In this document: positions 34,181-42,507 of the stretch, piece by piece | Numbering within the stretch: the stretch's first letter is position 1 | How the letters are laid out: every line of letters begins with the position of its first letter | Source of the DNA: an uncultured Acidobacteriia bacterium | GTDB taxonomy: Bacteria; Acidobacteriota; Terriglobia; Bryobacterales; Bryobacteraceae | NCBI GenBank assembly: GCA_903929755.1 | Contig: CAIYVZ010000114.1 | Span: 1-64,000, forward strand | DNA length: 64,000 nt | Direction: 5' to 3' | Made by a program: the position numbers and the translations under genes | Notes under the pieces: generated by a model | What the model was told of the DNA's origin: nothing | Seen by the model: only the letters and a program-made list of their open reading frames with translations | The model's database searches: none

Positions 34181-34558
34181 ATGACCAAGGTTGAACTGGA
34201 GAAGGCGAAACACGTACTGGAGGTAAAGATGGCGGAACTGTCGGGTTCTCTCCGGAACCGCGACGAAATCGTCATCGAGAAGGCGCCAGACGCACTCGAC
34301 GAAGTGCAGTTGGCGGGAGAACGGGAACTCGCGATCCGCAATTTGGACCGTGACTCGAACATGCTGCGGCAGATTCGCCGGGCACTGAACCGGATTGCAG
34401 ACGGATCCTACGGGATTTGTTTGCACTGTGAAGAGGAAATCTCGCCGAAGCGCGTTGTCGCTGTACCGTGGGCCGCTTATTGCATTAAGTGCCAGGAACA
34501 GGTCGATCGTCACGAGATTCACGTGGATGAGTCCGCCGAGCTTTTCGCGGCAGCCTAA
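34181..34558 (+). CDS. TraR/DksA-family zinc-finger protein
   Basis: 125 residues from ATG 34181; upstream in-frame starts lack family similarity. The N-terminal coiled-coil helices (ELEKAKHVLEVKMAELSG, QLAGERELAIRNLDRD) precede a C4 zinc finger CLHC...CIKC and the motif RIADGSYGICLHCEEEI. DksA-type proteins bind the RNA polymerase secondary channel and adjust transcription with ppGpp. The acidic DxxDxA tip of classical DksA is only loosely seen (DALDE), so the precise subgroup is open. Confidence 0.9.
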   Translation: MTKVELEKAKHVLEVKMAELSGSLRNRDEIVIEKAPDALDEVQLAGERELAIRNLDRDSNMLRQIRRALNRIADGSYGICLHCEEEISPKRVVAVPWAAYCIKCQEQVDRHEIHVDESAELFAAA

Positions 34559-34581
34559 GCCACGCAAAAAAAGAACTACCA

Positions 34582-34620
34582 AAGGGCGGACCCTGACTTT
34601 TCGGTCAGGCGTCCGCCCTT
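34582..34620. terminator. Bidirectional hairpin terminator between dksA/traR-like and pgeF
   Basis: Left arm AAGGGCGGACCCTGAC and right arm GTCAGGCGTCCGCCCTT pair with a single bulge around TTTTCG. A weak T-stretch follows on the plus strand and an A7 run precedes it for the minus strand. The two genes converge here. Confidence 0.8.
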
Positions 34621-34633
34621 CGTGTTTTCCCGC

Positions 34634-35260
34634 TTAGTCGATGCCGATGTATGAAATCATGCGCCCGGCCTGTTCTTTCTCCCGGCGAAACGAGAAGAAG
34701 TCGGAGCAGCAAAATGTGCAGTCTTGAGCTAGCCACACGTTCCTGACCCCCAACGAGCCCAACTGCCGTTGGTTGACTAGCTTCAAATCCAACAGTGTCC
34801 GCCCGTCCAACTGTTCCATATCGCGCACCCATGTCCCGAATTGGCCCGCCACATCGGGACTAACCTCATAGCAGCAGCCTCCGATTGACGGTCCGATCGC
34901 AGCCACCACATCCTCTGGCCGGGTTCCAAATCGCGATTTCATCCGTTGCACCGCCTCCGGCACAATCCCGGCTGCCGTCCCCCGCCAGCCCGCGTGAATA
35001 GCCGAAACTACTCGGTTCACCGGGTCGGCCAGTAAAACCGGCACACAATCGGCCGTTCGGACGCCCACCATCATCCCCGCCTGGCCCGTCACCAGACCAT
35101 CACCTTCGGCAATTCGGTCACCGCCAGGGCCCTCCACCTCCAGCACGACACAGGAGTGAATTTGGCGTACGGTGGTAATTTTTTCCGGATATACGGAATC
35201 GCGGCAACCGAAGCCGTGCCTGAGCCAGCTGAGTTCGGAGAGATTGGGGGCGGTGATCAT
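34634..35260 (-). CDS. pgeF: Peptidoglycan editing factor PgeF (laccase-domain, YfiH family)
   Basis: 208 residues. TVRQIHSCVV, VRTADCVPVLLADP, AIHAGWRGTAAGI and GPSIGGCCYEV are the metal-binding and catalytic motifs of the YfiH/PgeF family. It is slightly shorter than typical members (~240), mainly at the N-terminus. E. coli PgeF removes misplaced L-Ser from peptidoglycan precursors; other members were described as purine nucleosidases or polyphenol oxidases. It is convergent with the DksA-like gene and divergent from the next. Confidence 0.92.
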   Translation of the reverse strand: MITAPNLSELSWLRHGFGCRDSVYPEKITTVRQIHSCVVLEVEGPGGDRIAEGDGLVTGQAGMMVGVRTADCVPVLLADPVNRVVSAIHAGWRGTAAGIVPEAVQRMKSRFGTRPEDVVAAIGPSIGGCCYEVSPDVAGQFGTWVRDMEQLDGRTLLDLKLVNQRQLGSLGVRNVWLAQDCTFCCSDFFSFRREKEQAGRMISYIGID

Positions 35261-35283
35261 GAAGTAAACTTCGATCTTAAGAC

Positions 35284-36903
35284 ATGCTCCAGAGGCTCAA
35301 ACATTTCTCGGCTCCCCTCCTCGCCTGTCTGGTGTTTTTTTTCACCGGGCTGGCCCTGTTACCCTGGCCTGGCCCCCAGAACGACGAACTTTTCTTCGCC
35401 GGGCCAATTTATGCCCCGGATTCCGCTTTTTTCCAAATCGAAATCGGTGCCTGGAAGATTCCGTTCATGGTGATGAGCTATTCGGGGGCGCTCAAGACCT
35501 GGCTTTACGCCGGGCTTTTTCACTTCCTCGCCGCGGACCAGTGGTCCCTGCGTCTGCCCGTCCTGCTGATGGGCCTCGGGTCGATTTGGCTCACCTGGAG
35601 TCTGGTATGCCGCCTGGCAGGCTCAAGAGCGGCTGCCGTCACCGTGGCGCTGCTTGCCACCGATACCATGTTTCTGCTGACCAACCTGTTCGACTGGGGT
35701 CCTGTCGCTATCCAGCACCTTCTGCTGCTGGGTGGGTTGCTGGCCGCCCACCTGTGGCTGTCGTCGCGCAGTACGAAATACCTGGTAATCGCCGCCGTCT
35801 GCTGGGGGCTGGGGCTTTGGGATAAAGCGTTGCTCATCTGGCCTCTTGCCGGCCTTGGCGTGGCTTCGTTTTTTCTTTACCCGCGTGAGTTATTTCAGGC
35901 CCTGCGTCCAAAGACCCTGGGCCTGGCGCTGGCTTCGTTCTTTCTGGCTGCGGCCCCCCTGGTCTGGTACAACTTAGCTCGACCCGGCGAAACTGCTACC
36001 CAGAACACGCACCTCGCCTTCTCGGAGCTGCAGGGGAAGGTCCAGGTTTTGCGCCAGACGGTCAACGCCACCAGCCTGTATAACTACATGATTTTTAGGG
36101 ATCCGGCCGATTCGCCCCGCCCCCCGCGCACTCGTTTGGAGCGTCTCAGCGTCCGCCTGTCCACCCTGGCTGGCGATCATTACTCCAACTGGATGCTCCC
36201 CGTCTGGGTCCTTGGCTTCGTTTGTTCCCTCGCCCTCTGGCGCTCCACTCATTACCGTTTGCTCTTCTTTCTGCTGGTCGCAACGTTCATCTGTTGGGTT
36301 CTGATGGCGCTCACGAAGGGCGCGGGCACCTCCCCGCACCACACAATTCTGCTCTGGCCCTTCCCGGCGATGATCCTGGGTATCGTTTTCTCCGAACTCG
36401 CCGCCCGCATCCCCAGGTTCGGGGTCCCGGTCCTGTGGACCGTTATCACCGTCCTCTGTGCCCAAAATCTGCTCACCACCAACCAGTACCTGGCCCGCTT
36501 CATCGTCAATGGTGCGGGTGGAGGTTGGACCGACGCCGTCTATCGCCTGGCCGAGACCGCCGACCATAAGAACGCCAGCTGGTACGGTCTGGTCGATTGG
36601 GGCTACTTAAACGCCCTCCGCCTCCTGCACGAGGGCGATCTTCCCCTGTTTTTGCCCGCCATCCCGGCAGAAGGCCAGGTTCTGAACGATACCGATAAGC
36701 AGGAACTAACCCGGCAGATCAGCAACCACGATTTCGTCTTCATCCAGCACACTGCCGATAAAGAGATGTTCAAAGGCATCAATGAACGCTTCCGGAAAGC
36801 TGCCTCCGAGCTGGGTTATACCGAAGTCCTGGAGCGAACTGTCCCGGATCGCAACGGGCGCCCCGTATTCGAACTCTTCCGCTTCCGAAAAGAAGGTACC
36901 TAA
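35284..36903 (+). CDS. GT39-type membrane glycosyltransferase (ArnT/PMT-like)
   Basis: 539 residues. The first hydrophobic helix is followed by GPQNDELFFAGPIYA, with the acidic pair of the GT39 first loop. TMs extend to ~410 (about ten), and a soluble tail follows (NHDFVFIQHTADKEMF). ArnT/PMT enzymes use undecaprenyl or dolichyl phosphosugars to modify lipid A or proteins. It is the third GT-C protein within 9 kb and sits directly upstream of sixA. Confidence 0.85.
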   Translation: MLQRLKHFSAPLLACLVFFFTGLALLPWPGPQNDELFFAGPIYAPDSAFFQIEIGAWKIPFMVMSYSGALKTWLYAGLFHFLAADQWSLRLPVLLMGLGSIWLTWSLVCRLAGSRAAAVTVALLATDTMFLLTNLFDWGPVAIQHLLLLGGLLAAHLWLSSRSTKYLVIAAVCWGLGLWDKALLIWPLAGLGVASFFLYPRELFQALRPKTLGLALASFFLAAAPLVWYNLARPGETATQNTHLAFSELQGKVQVLRQTVNATSLYNYMIFRDPADSPRPPRTRLERLSVRLSTLAGDHYSNWMLPVWVLGFVCSLALWRSTHYRLLFFLLVATFICWVLMALTKGAGTSPHHTILLWPFPAMILGIVFSELAARIPRFGVPVLWTVITVLCAQNLLTTNQYLARFIVNGAGGGWTDAVYRLAETADHKNASWYGLVDWGYLNALRLLHEGDLPLFLPAIPAEGQVLNDTDKQELTRQISNHDFVFIQHTADKEMFKGINERFRKAASELGYTEVLERTVPDRNGRPVFELFRFRKEGT

Positions 36904-36906
36904 CCG

Positions 36907-37389
36907 ATGGAACTCTACCTGATGCGCCACGGCATCGCCGAAGATGGCGAACCGGGCACGCAAGATTCTGAGCGTCGCCTCACGCCCGAGGGTAAGACCC
37001 GGGCTGCGGCGATCCTGAAGCTCGCTCGCCGCACCGGCGTAAAACCCGACCTGATTCTCTCCAGCCCCTATCTGAGGGCCATGCAAACCGCCCGTATCGC
37101 CCAGCAAGAGTTGTCGGTGGCGGAATCGATCCTGGAATTCCCGGCGCTGGTCCCTTACGGGTCGCCCGAAGATACCTGGAAGCAACTGCGCGATTATGCG
37201 CAGTATTCCTCGCTGCTTCTAACCGGTCACGAGCCCCAAATCAGCCACCTGATCGCGTATTTGCTCAATTCCCCCGCCCTCCTGGTAGAGGTAAAAAAGG
37301 CTGCCATCATCCGGATTGATCTGGTGTCCACCGGGGCCACCCCAAGAGGAGTGTTGCGCTGGATGCTGGTACCTGCCATGGTTGATTAG
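36907..37389 (+). CDS. sixA: Phosphohistidine phosphatase SixA
   Basis: 160 residues, the usual SixA length. LYLMRHGIAEDGEPG has the RHG catalytic motif of the histidine phosphatase superfamily. RRLTPEGKTRAAAI, LILSSPYLRAMQTARI and LLLTGHEPQI match SixA. In E. coli SixA dephosphorylates HPt domains or the nitrogen phosphotransferase system. It starts 3 bases after the GT39 gene. Confidence 0.9.
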   Translation: MELYLMRHGIAEDGEPGTQDSERRLTPEGKTRAAAILKLARRTGVKPDLILSSPYLRAMQTARIAQQELSVAESILEFPALVPYGSPEDTWKQLRDYAQYSSLLLTGHEPQISHLIAYLLNSPALLVEVKKAAIIRIDLVSTGATPRGVLRWMLVPAMVD

Positions 37390-37404
37390 GCAGGTTTATT
37401 AATT

Positions 37405-37689
37405 ATGGCGAGTGGTTGGGAAAGTAAAGCGGTTGAAATGCAGATTGAGGAGCGTACGGCACCGCCCGTTCCCCACGGCAATCACCGTGCCGGTGCCGCC
37501 GAAGACCGGCAGCGCGAGTTGCTGGAAATGACGCGCCGCCGCTTGGTCTTTGAGCTCGACGCAGCCTCGCATCCCCGGCATCGCGAACAGAAGCAAAAAG
37601 CCATCACCCACCTGGATGAACAACTGGAGCAACTCCGCCTGCTGCAACTCAGCCTGCTGCAACTCCAGCCACAACCAGGTCCGCGTTAG
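37405..37689 (+). CDS. Small helical hypothetical protein with LLQL repeat
   Basis: 94 residues from ATG 37405. The central helix ELLEMTRRRLVFELDAASHP and EQKQKAITHLDEQLEQLR suggest a coiled coil. The C-terminus is an expanded pentapeptide stretch (LEQLR-LLQLS-LLQLQ) encoded by 15-bp repeats. There is no signal peptide or known family. It lies between sixA and an MFS gene on the same strand. Confidence 0.6.
   Translation: MASGWESKAVEMQIEERTAPPVPHGNHRAGAAEDRQRELLEMTRRRLVFELDAASHPRHREQKQKAITHLDEQLEQLRLLQLSLLQLQPQPGPR
37624..37668. repeat. 15-bp tandem array, three units
   Basis: CTGGAGCAACTCCGC, CTGCTGCAACTCAGC and CTGCTGCAACTCCAG are consecutive and encode LEQLR-LLQLS-LLQLQ in the small helical protein. 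Confidence 0.85.
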
Positions 37690-37697
37690 CATTAAGG

Positions 37698-38882
37698 TTG
37701 CCGGGTTCCCCTCTTCTTCCCATTTTTCTGATTGTTCTGGTTGACGTGCTTGGGATGAGTATCATCATCCCTTTGTTGCCGTTCTATGCCGAGCATTTTG
37801 GCGCGTCCGCCACCATCGTCGGCACGCTCGTGTCGTCTTTCGCTTTTTGCCAGCTCATCGCGGGCCCTATCCTGGGCAAACTGTCTGACAGGATGGGCCG
37901 CAAGCCCCTCCTCATCGTCAGCCAGATCGGCACCTGCATTGGCTTCCTGATTCTGGCCAGTGCGCAATCGCTCTGGACGGTCTTCCTGTCGCGCATTATC
38001 GACGGCGCGACGGCCGGCAATCTTTCCCTGGCGCAGGCCTATATCGCGGACGTCACCAAACCGGAGGAACGCACCAAATCGTTCGCCGTCATCGGGATAG
38101 CCTTCGGTATCGGATTTCTGATTGGCCCGGCTCTGTCGGGCTGGCTGTCCCACTACAGCTATACGTACCCCATCCTGGTGGCGGCCGCACTGTCGGCCGG
38201 AAGCGTGATTTGCACCTCCCTGCTGCTGCCTTCCGTAGAGCCCCACACCCTGAACCAGTCCGGCCCTGGCGGTAAACGCCTGGGCGTTCTGGACTGGAAG
38301 ACCTACGCTCAGTATTTCTCGCGTCCGGAACTCGGCCCCCTGCTACTGCAGTTCTTCTTCTTCGCCTTCTCGTTCTCCATGTTTGTGAACGGCTTCGCGT
38401 TGTTTTCCCAGCGCCGCTTCCAATGGCACGGCAAGCCTTTTGACGCCATGCAGGTTGGCTTCATCCTCGCCTGGGTCGGATTCCTCAGTATTATTTTGCA
38501 GGGCGGTCTGATCGGCCGTCTGGTGAAGCGCTTTGGCGAGCTGTCGCTGGTCCGCGGCGGCTTCCTGGTGACGGCTGTGACGTCGTTCTGGCTCGCGAGA
38601 ATCGATTCCATCGGCGAACTCGTGGCGAATACCGGAATTTCTTCCTACGGAACCGGCGTGGTTCGGCCCGCTGTAACCGCGCTGATCACCCAAAAGGCCT
38701 CGAAGCAGGAACAGGGCGTGGTTCTTGGCCTGACACAGTCGCTGACGTCAATCTCGGCGATCATCGCGCCCGTAATTGCAGGCGCGCTGATCGACCGAGG
38801 CTGGCTCGCCGCATGGGCCATAGGCGTTGGTCTGATGGCCCTCTGCGGCATGATCGCAGCGTATCGCTACAAAGAGGCTTAA
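37698..38882 (+). CDS. MFS transporter, DHA1/TetA-like
   Basis: 394 residues from TTG 37698, with twelve hydrophobic segments. GPILGKLSDRMGRKPLLIV is the motif-A loop between TM2 and TM3, and the first helix DVLGMSIIIPLLPFYAEHFG is typical of TetA-like DHA1 drug:H+ antiporters. The substrate is unknown. The stop is 4 bases from the convergent SMP-30 gene. Confidence 0.88.
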   Translation: MPGSPLLPIFLIVLVDVLGMSIIIPLLPFYAEHFGASATIVGTLVSSFAFCQLIAGPILGKLSDRMGRKPLLIVSQIGTCIGFLILASAQSLWTVFLSRIIDGATAGNLSLAQAYIADVTKPEERTKSFAVIGIAFGIGFLIGPALSGWLSHYSYTYPILVAAALSAGSVICTSLLLPSVEPHTLNQSGPGGKRLGVLDWKTYAQYFSRPELGPLLLQFFFFAFSFSMFVNGFALFSQRRFQWHGKPFDAMQVGFILAWVGFLSIILQGGLIGRLVKRFGELSLVRGGFLVTAVTSFWLARIDSIGELVANTGISSYGTGVVRPAVTALITQKASKQEQGVVLGLTQSLTSISAIIAPVIAGALIDRGWLAAWAIGVGLMALCGMIAAYRYKEA

Positions 38883-38886
38883 CGCC

Positions 38887-39939
38887 TCAGCAAATGTGGG
38901 CGCCGCGGGTTTCCACGTAGACCGAGTAAACCGACTGGCTGGCCGTCATGAACAGGCGATTGCGGTGACGGCCCCCGAAGCAGAGATTCGCACAGGTTTC
39001 CGGCAGCAGAATCTGTGCCAGCAGGTCGCCGTTCGGGGCGAAAACGTGCACACCGTCATAGCCCGGTCCAACCCAGCCTAAACCGGCCCAGATGTTCCCC
39101 TGCATGTCGGCGCGGATGCCGTCGGCAAAGCCCGTGCCTTTGCCTTTGATCGCCGTGTTGATGAAGACCTTGCTGTTCTTCACCTTCGTGCCGTCGATAT
39201 CGTACTGCTGGATGATATTGGGCAGGCCAGGCTCGTGGGTGGAGCCGGTGTCGCAGACGTACAGCTTTTTGTAATCCGGCGAGAAGCAGATGCCGTTGGG
39301 CTTGTGCAGATCGTCAGAAAGCTTGGTAATCTGCCCGGTCTTATCCACGCGGTACACCGCTTCTTTGAGCAACATCTTGTCCACATGGCCTTCGTAGGCG
39401 GAGAGGATGCCGTAGCCTGGGTCAGTGAACCAGATGCTGCCGTCGGGGTGGACCACAACATCGTTCGGCGCGTTCAGGAGCTTGCCTTCGAACTTATCGG
39501 CGATCACGGTGACGGCGCCGGAGGGCTCGTAGCGCACCACACGGCGGGTGTCGTGCTCGCAGGAAAGCTGGCGGCCTTCGTAATCGAACGTATTGCCGTT
39601 GCTGTAATTCGCATTCGGGCGATAGGTGCTCACGTGGCCGTCTTCCACATTCAGGCGCAACTGGCGGTTGTTCGGGATATCGCTCCACACCAGGCACTGC
39701 GCGTTGCCGTTCCAGGCCGGACCTTCGGCCCAGCGGCAACCGACGTAGAGGCGCTCAATGGAGCCATTTGTGATCCGCGCTTTGAAGCGCTTCGCATCGT
39801 GGACGATGAAGTCGGGGTCGGGATAGGCGACGGGATCTTTCCCGGTCCAGTCCCGTTTGGATTGGGCGGCGAGCGTGGTGACGGCTGCGGCTCCAAGAGC
39901 TGTGGTGAAGAGTGAACGGCGTGTCGGGTTGGTGGACAT
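38887..39939 (-). CDS. SMP-30/gluconolactonase family protein, Tat-secreted
   Basis: 350 residues from ATG 39939 (MSTNPTRRSLFTTALGAAAV). Earlier in-frame starts reach 40041 but pass into capA's divergent territory. The RRSLF leader suggests Tat export. RWAEGPAWNGNAQCLVWSDI, NAPNDVVVHPDGSIWFTDP and LHKPNGICFSPDYKKLYVCD are the SMP-30/LRE hallmarks with the metal-binding Glu, Asn and Asp. These hydrolyse sugar lactones. Confidence 0.9.
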   Translation of the reverse strand: MSTNPTRRSLFTTALGAAAVTTLAAQSKRDWTGKDPVAYPDPDFIVHDAKRFKARITNGSIERLYVGCRWAEGPAWNGNAQCLVWSDIPNNRQLRLNVEDGHVSTYRPNANYSNGNTFDYEGRQLSCEHDTRRVVRYEPSGAVTVIADKFEGKLLNAPNDVVVHPDGSIWFTDPGYGILSAYEGHVDKMLLKEAVYRVDKTGQITKLSDDLHKPNGICFSPDYKKLYVCDTGSTHEPGLPNIIQQYDIDGTKVKNSKVFINTAIKGKGTGFADGIRADMQGNIWAGLGWVGPGYDGVHVFAPNGDLLAQILLPETCANLCFGGRHRNRLFMTASQSVYSVYVETRGAHIC

Positions 39940-39982
39940 CAAGTGAAGTATATCGCTGTCGTGGCGGACAATGAGGGAGCAC

Positions 39983-40885
39983 ATGACAAGACGGCACGCA
40001 CTGGCCCTGTTCGCCGCCGCAGCGAGCAAGGCGGAGACCAAAATACTGTTCGGTGGTGACGTGCTGCTGGCCCGCGGCGTGGCGCTGGCCGCCAGGGTTC
40101 ACAACGATTATTCCTGGCCGTTCCGTGAGATTGCGCCGCAGTTCCGGGACGCCGATATCGCGTTCGTGAATCTGGAAGGCCCGTTCGCTGCCATGCCCAA
40201 CCCTCGAAGCACGAACATGGTCTTTCGTGCGCAGCGGGAGATGGTGGCGGGTCTTGCAACCGCCGGAATTGATGTTGTCTCGACAGCGAATAACCATGCC
40301 CGTGACGCCGGGGCACAGGGCGTGGAGCTGACGCTCTCCGTTCTGCGCGAACAAGGCATTGCCGCGGCCGGCACCGGAAGGGATTTCAACGAAGCCCACG
40401 CCGGCGTGGTGCTGCCGCGCAACGGCATCCGCTTCGGCTTTCTGGCCTACACGTACGATGCCAATAACGGCATCTACACCGATATCGACCCGCGGATCGC
40501 GCTGGCCGACGCAGCGCAAATGCGCGTGGATGTGGCCAGCCTGCGGCAGCGCGCGGATGTCGTCATCGTCTCCATGCACCACGGCTGGGAGTATTACACG
40601 ACCGCCAATCCACATCAAAAAGCCTTCGCCAAAGCCGCGATTGATGCCGGTGCCTCGGTGGTGGTGGGACATCACCCGCATGTGGTCCAGCCATGGGAAC
40701 GCTGCGGTGCTGGCGTGATCTTCTATTCGTTGGGGAATCTGGTTTTCGACCAGAGTGAACCGGCTGCAACAAAAAGAGGGCTGCTCGCGGAAGTGACCTT
40801 CCGGGGAGCAGCCCTCTTGGATGTAAAAGCAATTCCGGTCGAAATCACGGGGTGTTCCCCCCGCCTTTCTCAACCTACTGCTTAA
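39983..40885 (+). CDS. CapA family (poly-gamma-glutamate synthesis-type) metallophosphatase-like protein
   Basis: 300 residues from ATG 39983, preceded by a good ribosome site GGGAG; an ATG 12 bases earlier is less well placed. ILFGGDVLLARGV, FVNLEGPF, STANNHARDAG and VVVGHHPHVVQPWE with YSLGNLVFDQ are the CapA motifs. The C-terminal coding sequence contains the hairpin terminator used by the opposite-strand gene. CapA-like proteins are tied to exopolymer or peptide amidation, and their enzymology is unresolved. Confidence 0.88.
   Translation: MTRRHALALFAAAASKAETKILFGGDVLLARGVALAARVHNDYSWPFREIAPQFRDADIAFVNLEGPFAAMPNPRSTNMVFRAQREMVAGLATAGIDVVSTANNHARDAGAQGVELTLSVLREQGIAAAGTGRDFNEAHAGVVLPRNGIRFGFLAYTYDANNGIYTDIDPRIALADAAQMRVDVASLRQRADVVIVSMHHGWEYYTTANPHQKAFAKAAIDAGASVVVGHHPHVVQPWERCGAGVIFYSLGNLVFDQSEPAATKRGLLAEVTFRGAALLDVKAIPVEITGCSPRLSQPTA
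40771..40818 (-). terminator. Intrinsic terminator of the enolase-superfamily gene, embedded in capA
   Basis: On the minus strand a 13-bp arm AAGAGGGCTGCTC / GAGCAGCCCTCTT plus an inner 6-bp stem CGGAAG/CTTCCG around a 4-base loop is followed by TTTTT. It lies 57 bases after the minus-strand stop at 40875, inside the coding region of the convergent capA gene. Confidence 0.88.
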
Positions 40886-42260
40886 TGATTTGACCGTCGC
40901 GCTTGCGAACTTCGCCCCAGCCGCCATTCAGATTGCCGCGGCCATTGCCTGTGCCACTGCTGGGCGCCGCGCCGCTGCCGGGATTGGCCACAAACGGGAA
41001 CTTCGCCGCAGCCTTTTCGTCGATTTCGATACCCCAGCCTGGCTTGGTGCTGGGCCAGACGTAGCCATCTTCCAGTTCCGGCACGCCGTGGAAGACTTCG
41101 CGCGAGTTGGCGTTGAATTCCGAGTATTCCTGAACCCCGAAGTTGTAGCTGACCACGTCGAGCGTCACGTTGGCCATGTGGCCGATGGGCGAGACGTCGC
41201 CGGGGCCGTGCCAGGCGGTCTTGACGCCGAACATTTCACCCATGATCGCCACCTTGCGGCAAGGCGTAAAGCCGCCGGCCTGGGAGACGTGGATGCGGAT
41301 GTAGTCGATCAGCCGCTCGCTCATCAGCGGAATCCATTCGTGGGGGCTGTTGAAGAGTTCGCCCATCGCGATGGGGGTGGCGCATTGCTGGCGGATGAGG
41401 CGGAAGTAGGCGATGTCTTCCGGCGAGAGCACGTCCTCCAGGAAGAACAGCTTGAACTTCTCGCAATCCTTCGCGAACTGGACGGCCTGGTTGGGTGAGA
41501 CGCGCTCATGCACATCGTGCAGGAGTTCGATTTCTTCGCCCAACTGCTTGCGGCATTCTTCGAAAAGCTTCAGCGCGCGGCGTATGTAAGGCTGGGATTC
41601 GAAAACGGAACCCGTGTCGCGCAGACCCTTCACCTGCGCGCCTCCACGGCCCCCGGCAGCGCCGTAACCTTCATACCCGGGCGTGCCAACCTGCACCCGG
41701 ATGTTCCGAATGCCCTGGGCCTGGAACTGCTTCGCCTGGTCGATGCACTGCTGGAAATCGGCCCCGGACGCGTGACGATAGACATCGGCCGCCTCACGGC
41801 ACTTGCCGCCGACGAGGTCATACACGGGCATCTTGGCCATGCGGCCTTTGATATCCCAGAGAGCCTGGTCCACGCCACTGATGGCGTTATTCAGCACCGG
41901 ACCGTTCTTCCAGTACGAGCTGTCGTAGCACATCTGCCAGGTGTCTTCGATGCGGTCGACCGGATGGTTCAGCAGCAGTGGCTTCAGGTAGCGCTCCACG
42001 GCGGGCTTCACCAGATCGGCGCGCTGCGTAAACGTGGCGCAGCCGTAGCCGTAGAGGCCATCCTGGTCGGTGAGAATCTTGACGACTGACAGGCGGACGC
42101 CGGCGGGGGCAGTCTCGATGACCTGAATGTCCTTAATCTTCGGGGCGGGCAGGCCGCGGACGGCCTTTTGGACGGTGGTCTGCGCCTGTTGTTCACGAGG
42201 CGTGATGAGCCCCCCGAAGCCGGCGGCGGCAATTGACTTCAGCAGATTACGGCGTTGCAT
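40875..42260 (-). CDS. Enolase-superfamily dehydratase (mandelate racemase/RspA-like), exported
   Basis: 461 residues from ATG 42260, 10 bases after GGAGA; a TTG start at 42287 has no ribosome site. The Tat-like leader MQRRNLLKSIAAAGFGGLI is followed by an enolase N-domain (LVKPAVERYLKPLLLNHPVD) and barrel. The metal-binding residues lie in LLHDVHERVSPNQ, FFLEDVLSPED and TPIAMGELFNSPHEW, with HGPGDVSPIGHMAN near the catalytic His. It resembles D-mannonate/D-galactonate dehydratases of the RspA/ManD type, and could act with the SMP-30 lactonase nearby. Confidence 0.88.
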   Translation of the reverse strand: MQRRNLLKSIAAAGFGGLITPREQQAQTTVQKAVRGLPAPKIKDIQVIETAPAGVRLSVVKILTDQDGLYGYGCATFTQRADLVKPAVERYLKPLLLNHPVDRIEDTWQMCYDSSYWKNGPVLNNAISGVDQALWDIKGRMAKMPVYDLVGGKCREAADVYRHASGADFQQCIDQAKQFQAQGIRNIRVQVGTPGYEGYGAAGGRGGAQVKGLRDTGSVFESQPYIRRALKLFEECRKQLGEEIELLHDVHERVSPNQAVQFAKDCEKFKLFFLEDVLSPEDIAYFRLIRQQCATPIAMGELFNSPHEWIPLMSERLIDYIRIHVSQAGGFTPCRKVAIMGEMFGVKTAWHGPGDVSPIGHMANVTLDVVSYNFGVQEYSEFNANSREVFHGVPELEDGYVWPSTKPGWGIEIDEKAAAKFPFVANPGSGAAPSSGTGNGRGNLNGGWGEVRKRDGQIIKQ

Positions 42261-42297
42261 GAGGCTAAATTCTCCAGTTGTTTGCAATGATCGCTAG

Positions 42298-42329
42298 CGG
42301 GAACGATCTTTATCGGGAACGATCTCTGT
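42298..42329. repeat. 16-bp tandem duplication at the ccmD 3' end
   Basis: CGGGAACGATCTTTAT and CGGGAACGATCTCTGT are adjacent copies. They cover the end and stop codon of ccmD, and either copy supplies a stop. Unlike the others, the period is 16, not 15. Confidence 0.75.
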
Positions 42330-42468
42330 CCGCGACGAGCGACTTGAGCCTGTCCAGCTCGCGATCAATGCGGCGTCCCCTGCTGACCAGCAGGAACACA
42401 AACGCCGTGATGATAATCCACGCGGCCGAATAGCCGTAGAACAGAAATGTGAGATTCGTAATGTCCAT
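42310..42468 (-). CDS. ccmD: Heme exporter small subunit CcmD
   Basis: 52 residues (MDITNLTFLFYGYSAAWIII, TAFVFLLVSRGRRIDRELDR, LKSLVADRDRSR), one membrane helix followed by a basic segment. This is the classic CcmD layout, and the gene sits directly after ccmC, 39 bases from its stop. CcmD helps release holo-CcmE from CcmABC. The gene is too short for routine ORF calling and is easily missed. Confidence 0.88.
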   Translation of the reverse strand: MDITNLTFLFYGYSAAWIIITAFVFLLVSRGRRIDRELDRLKSLVADRDRSR

Positions 42469-42507
42469 CGCAGGAAGCCTTTTGATTCTATAACGTCTTG
42501 CTTGTGT

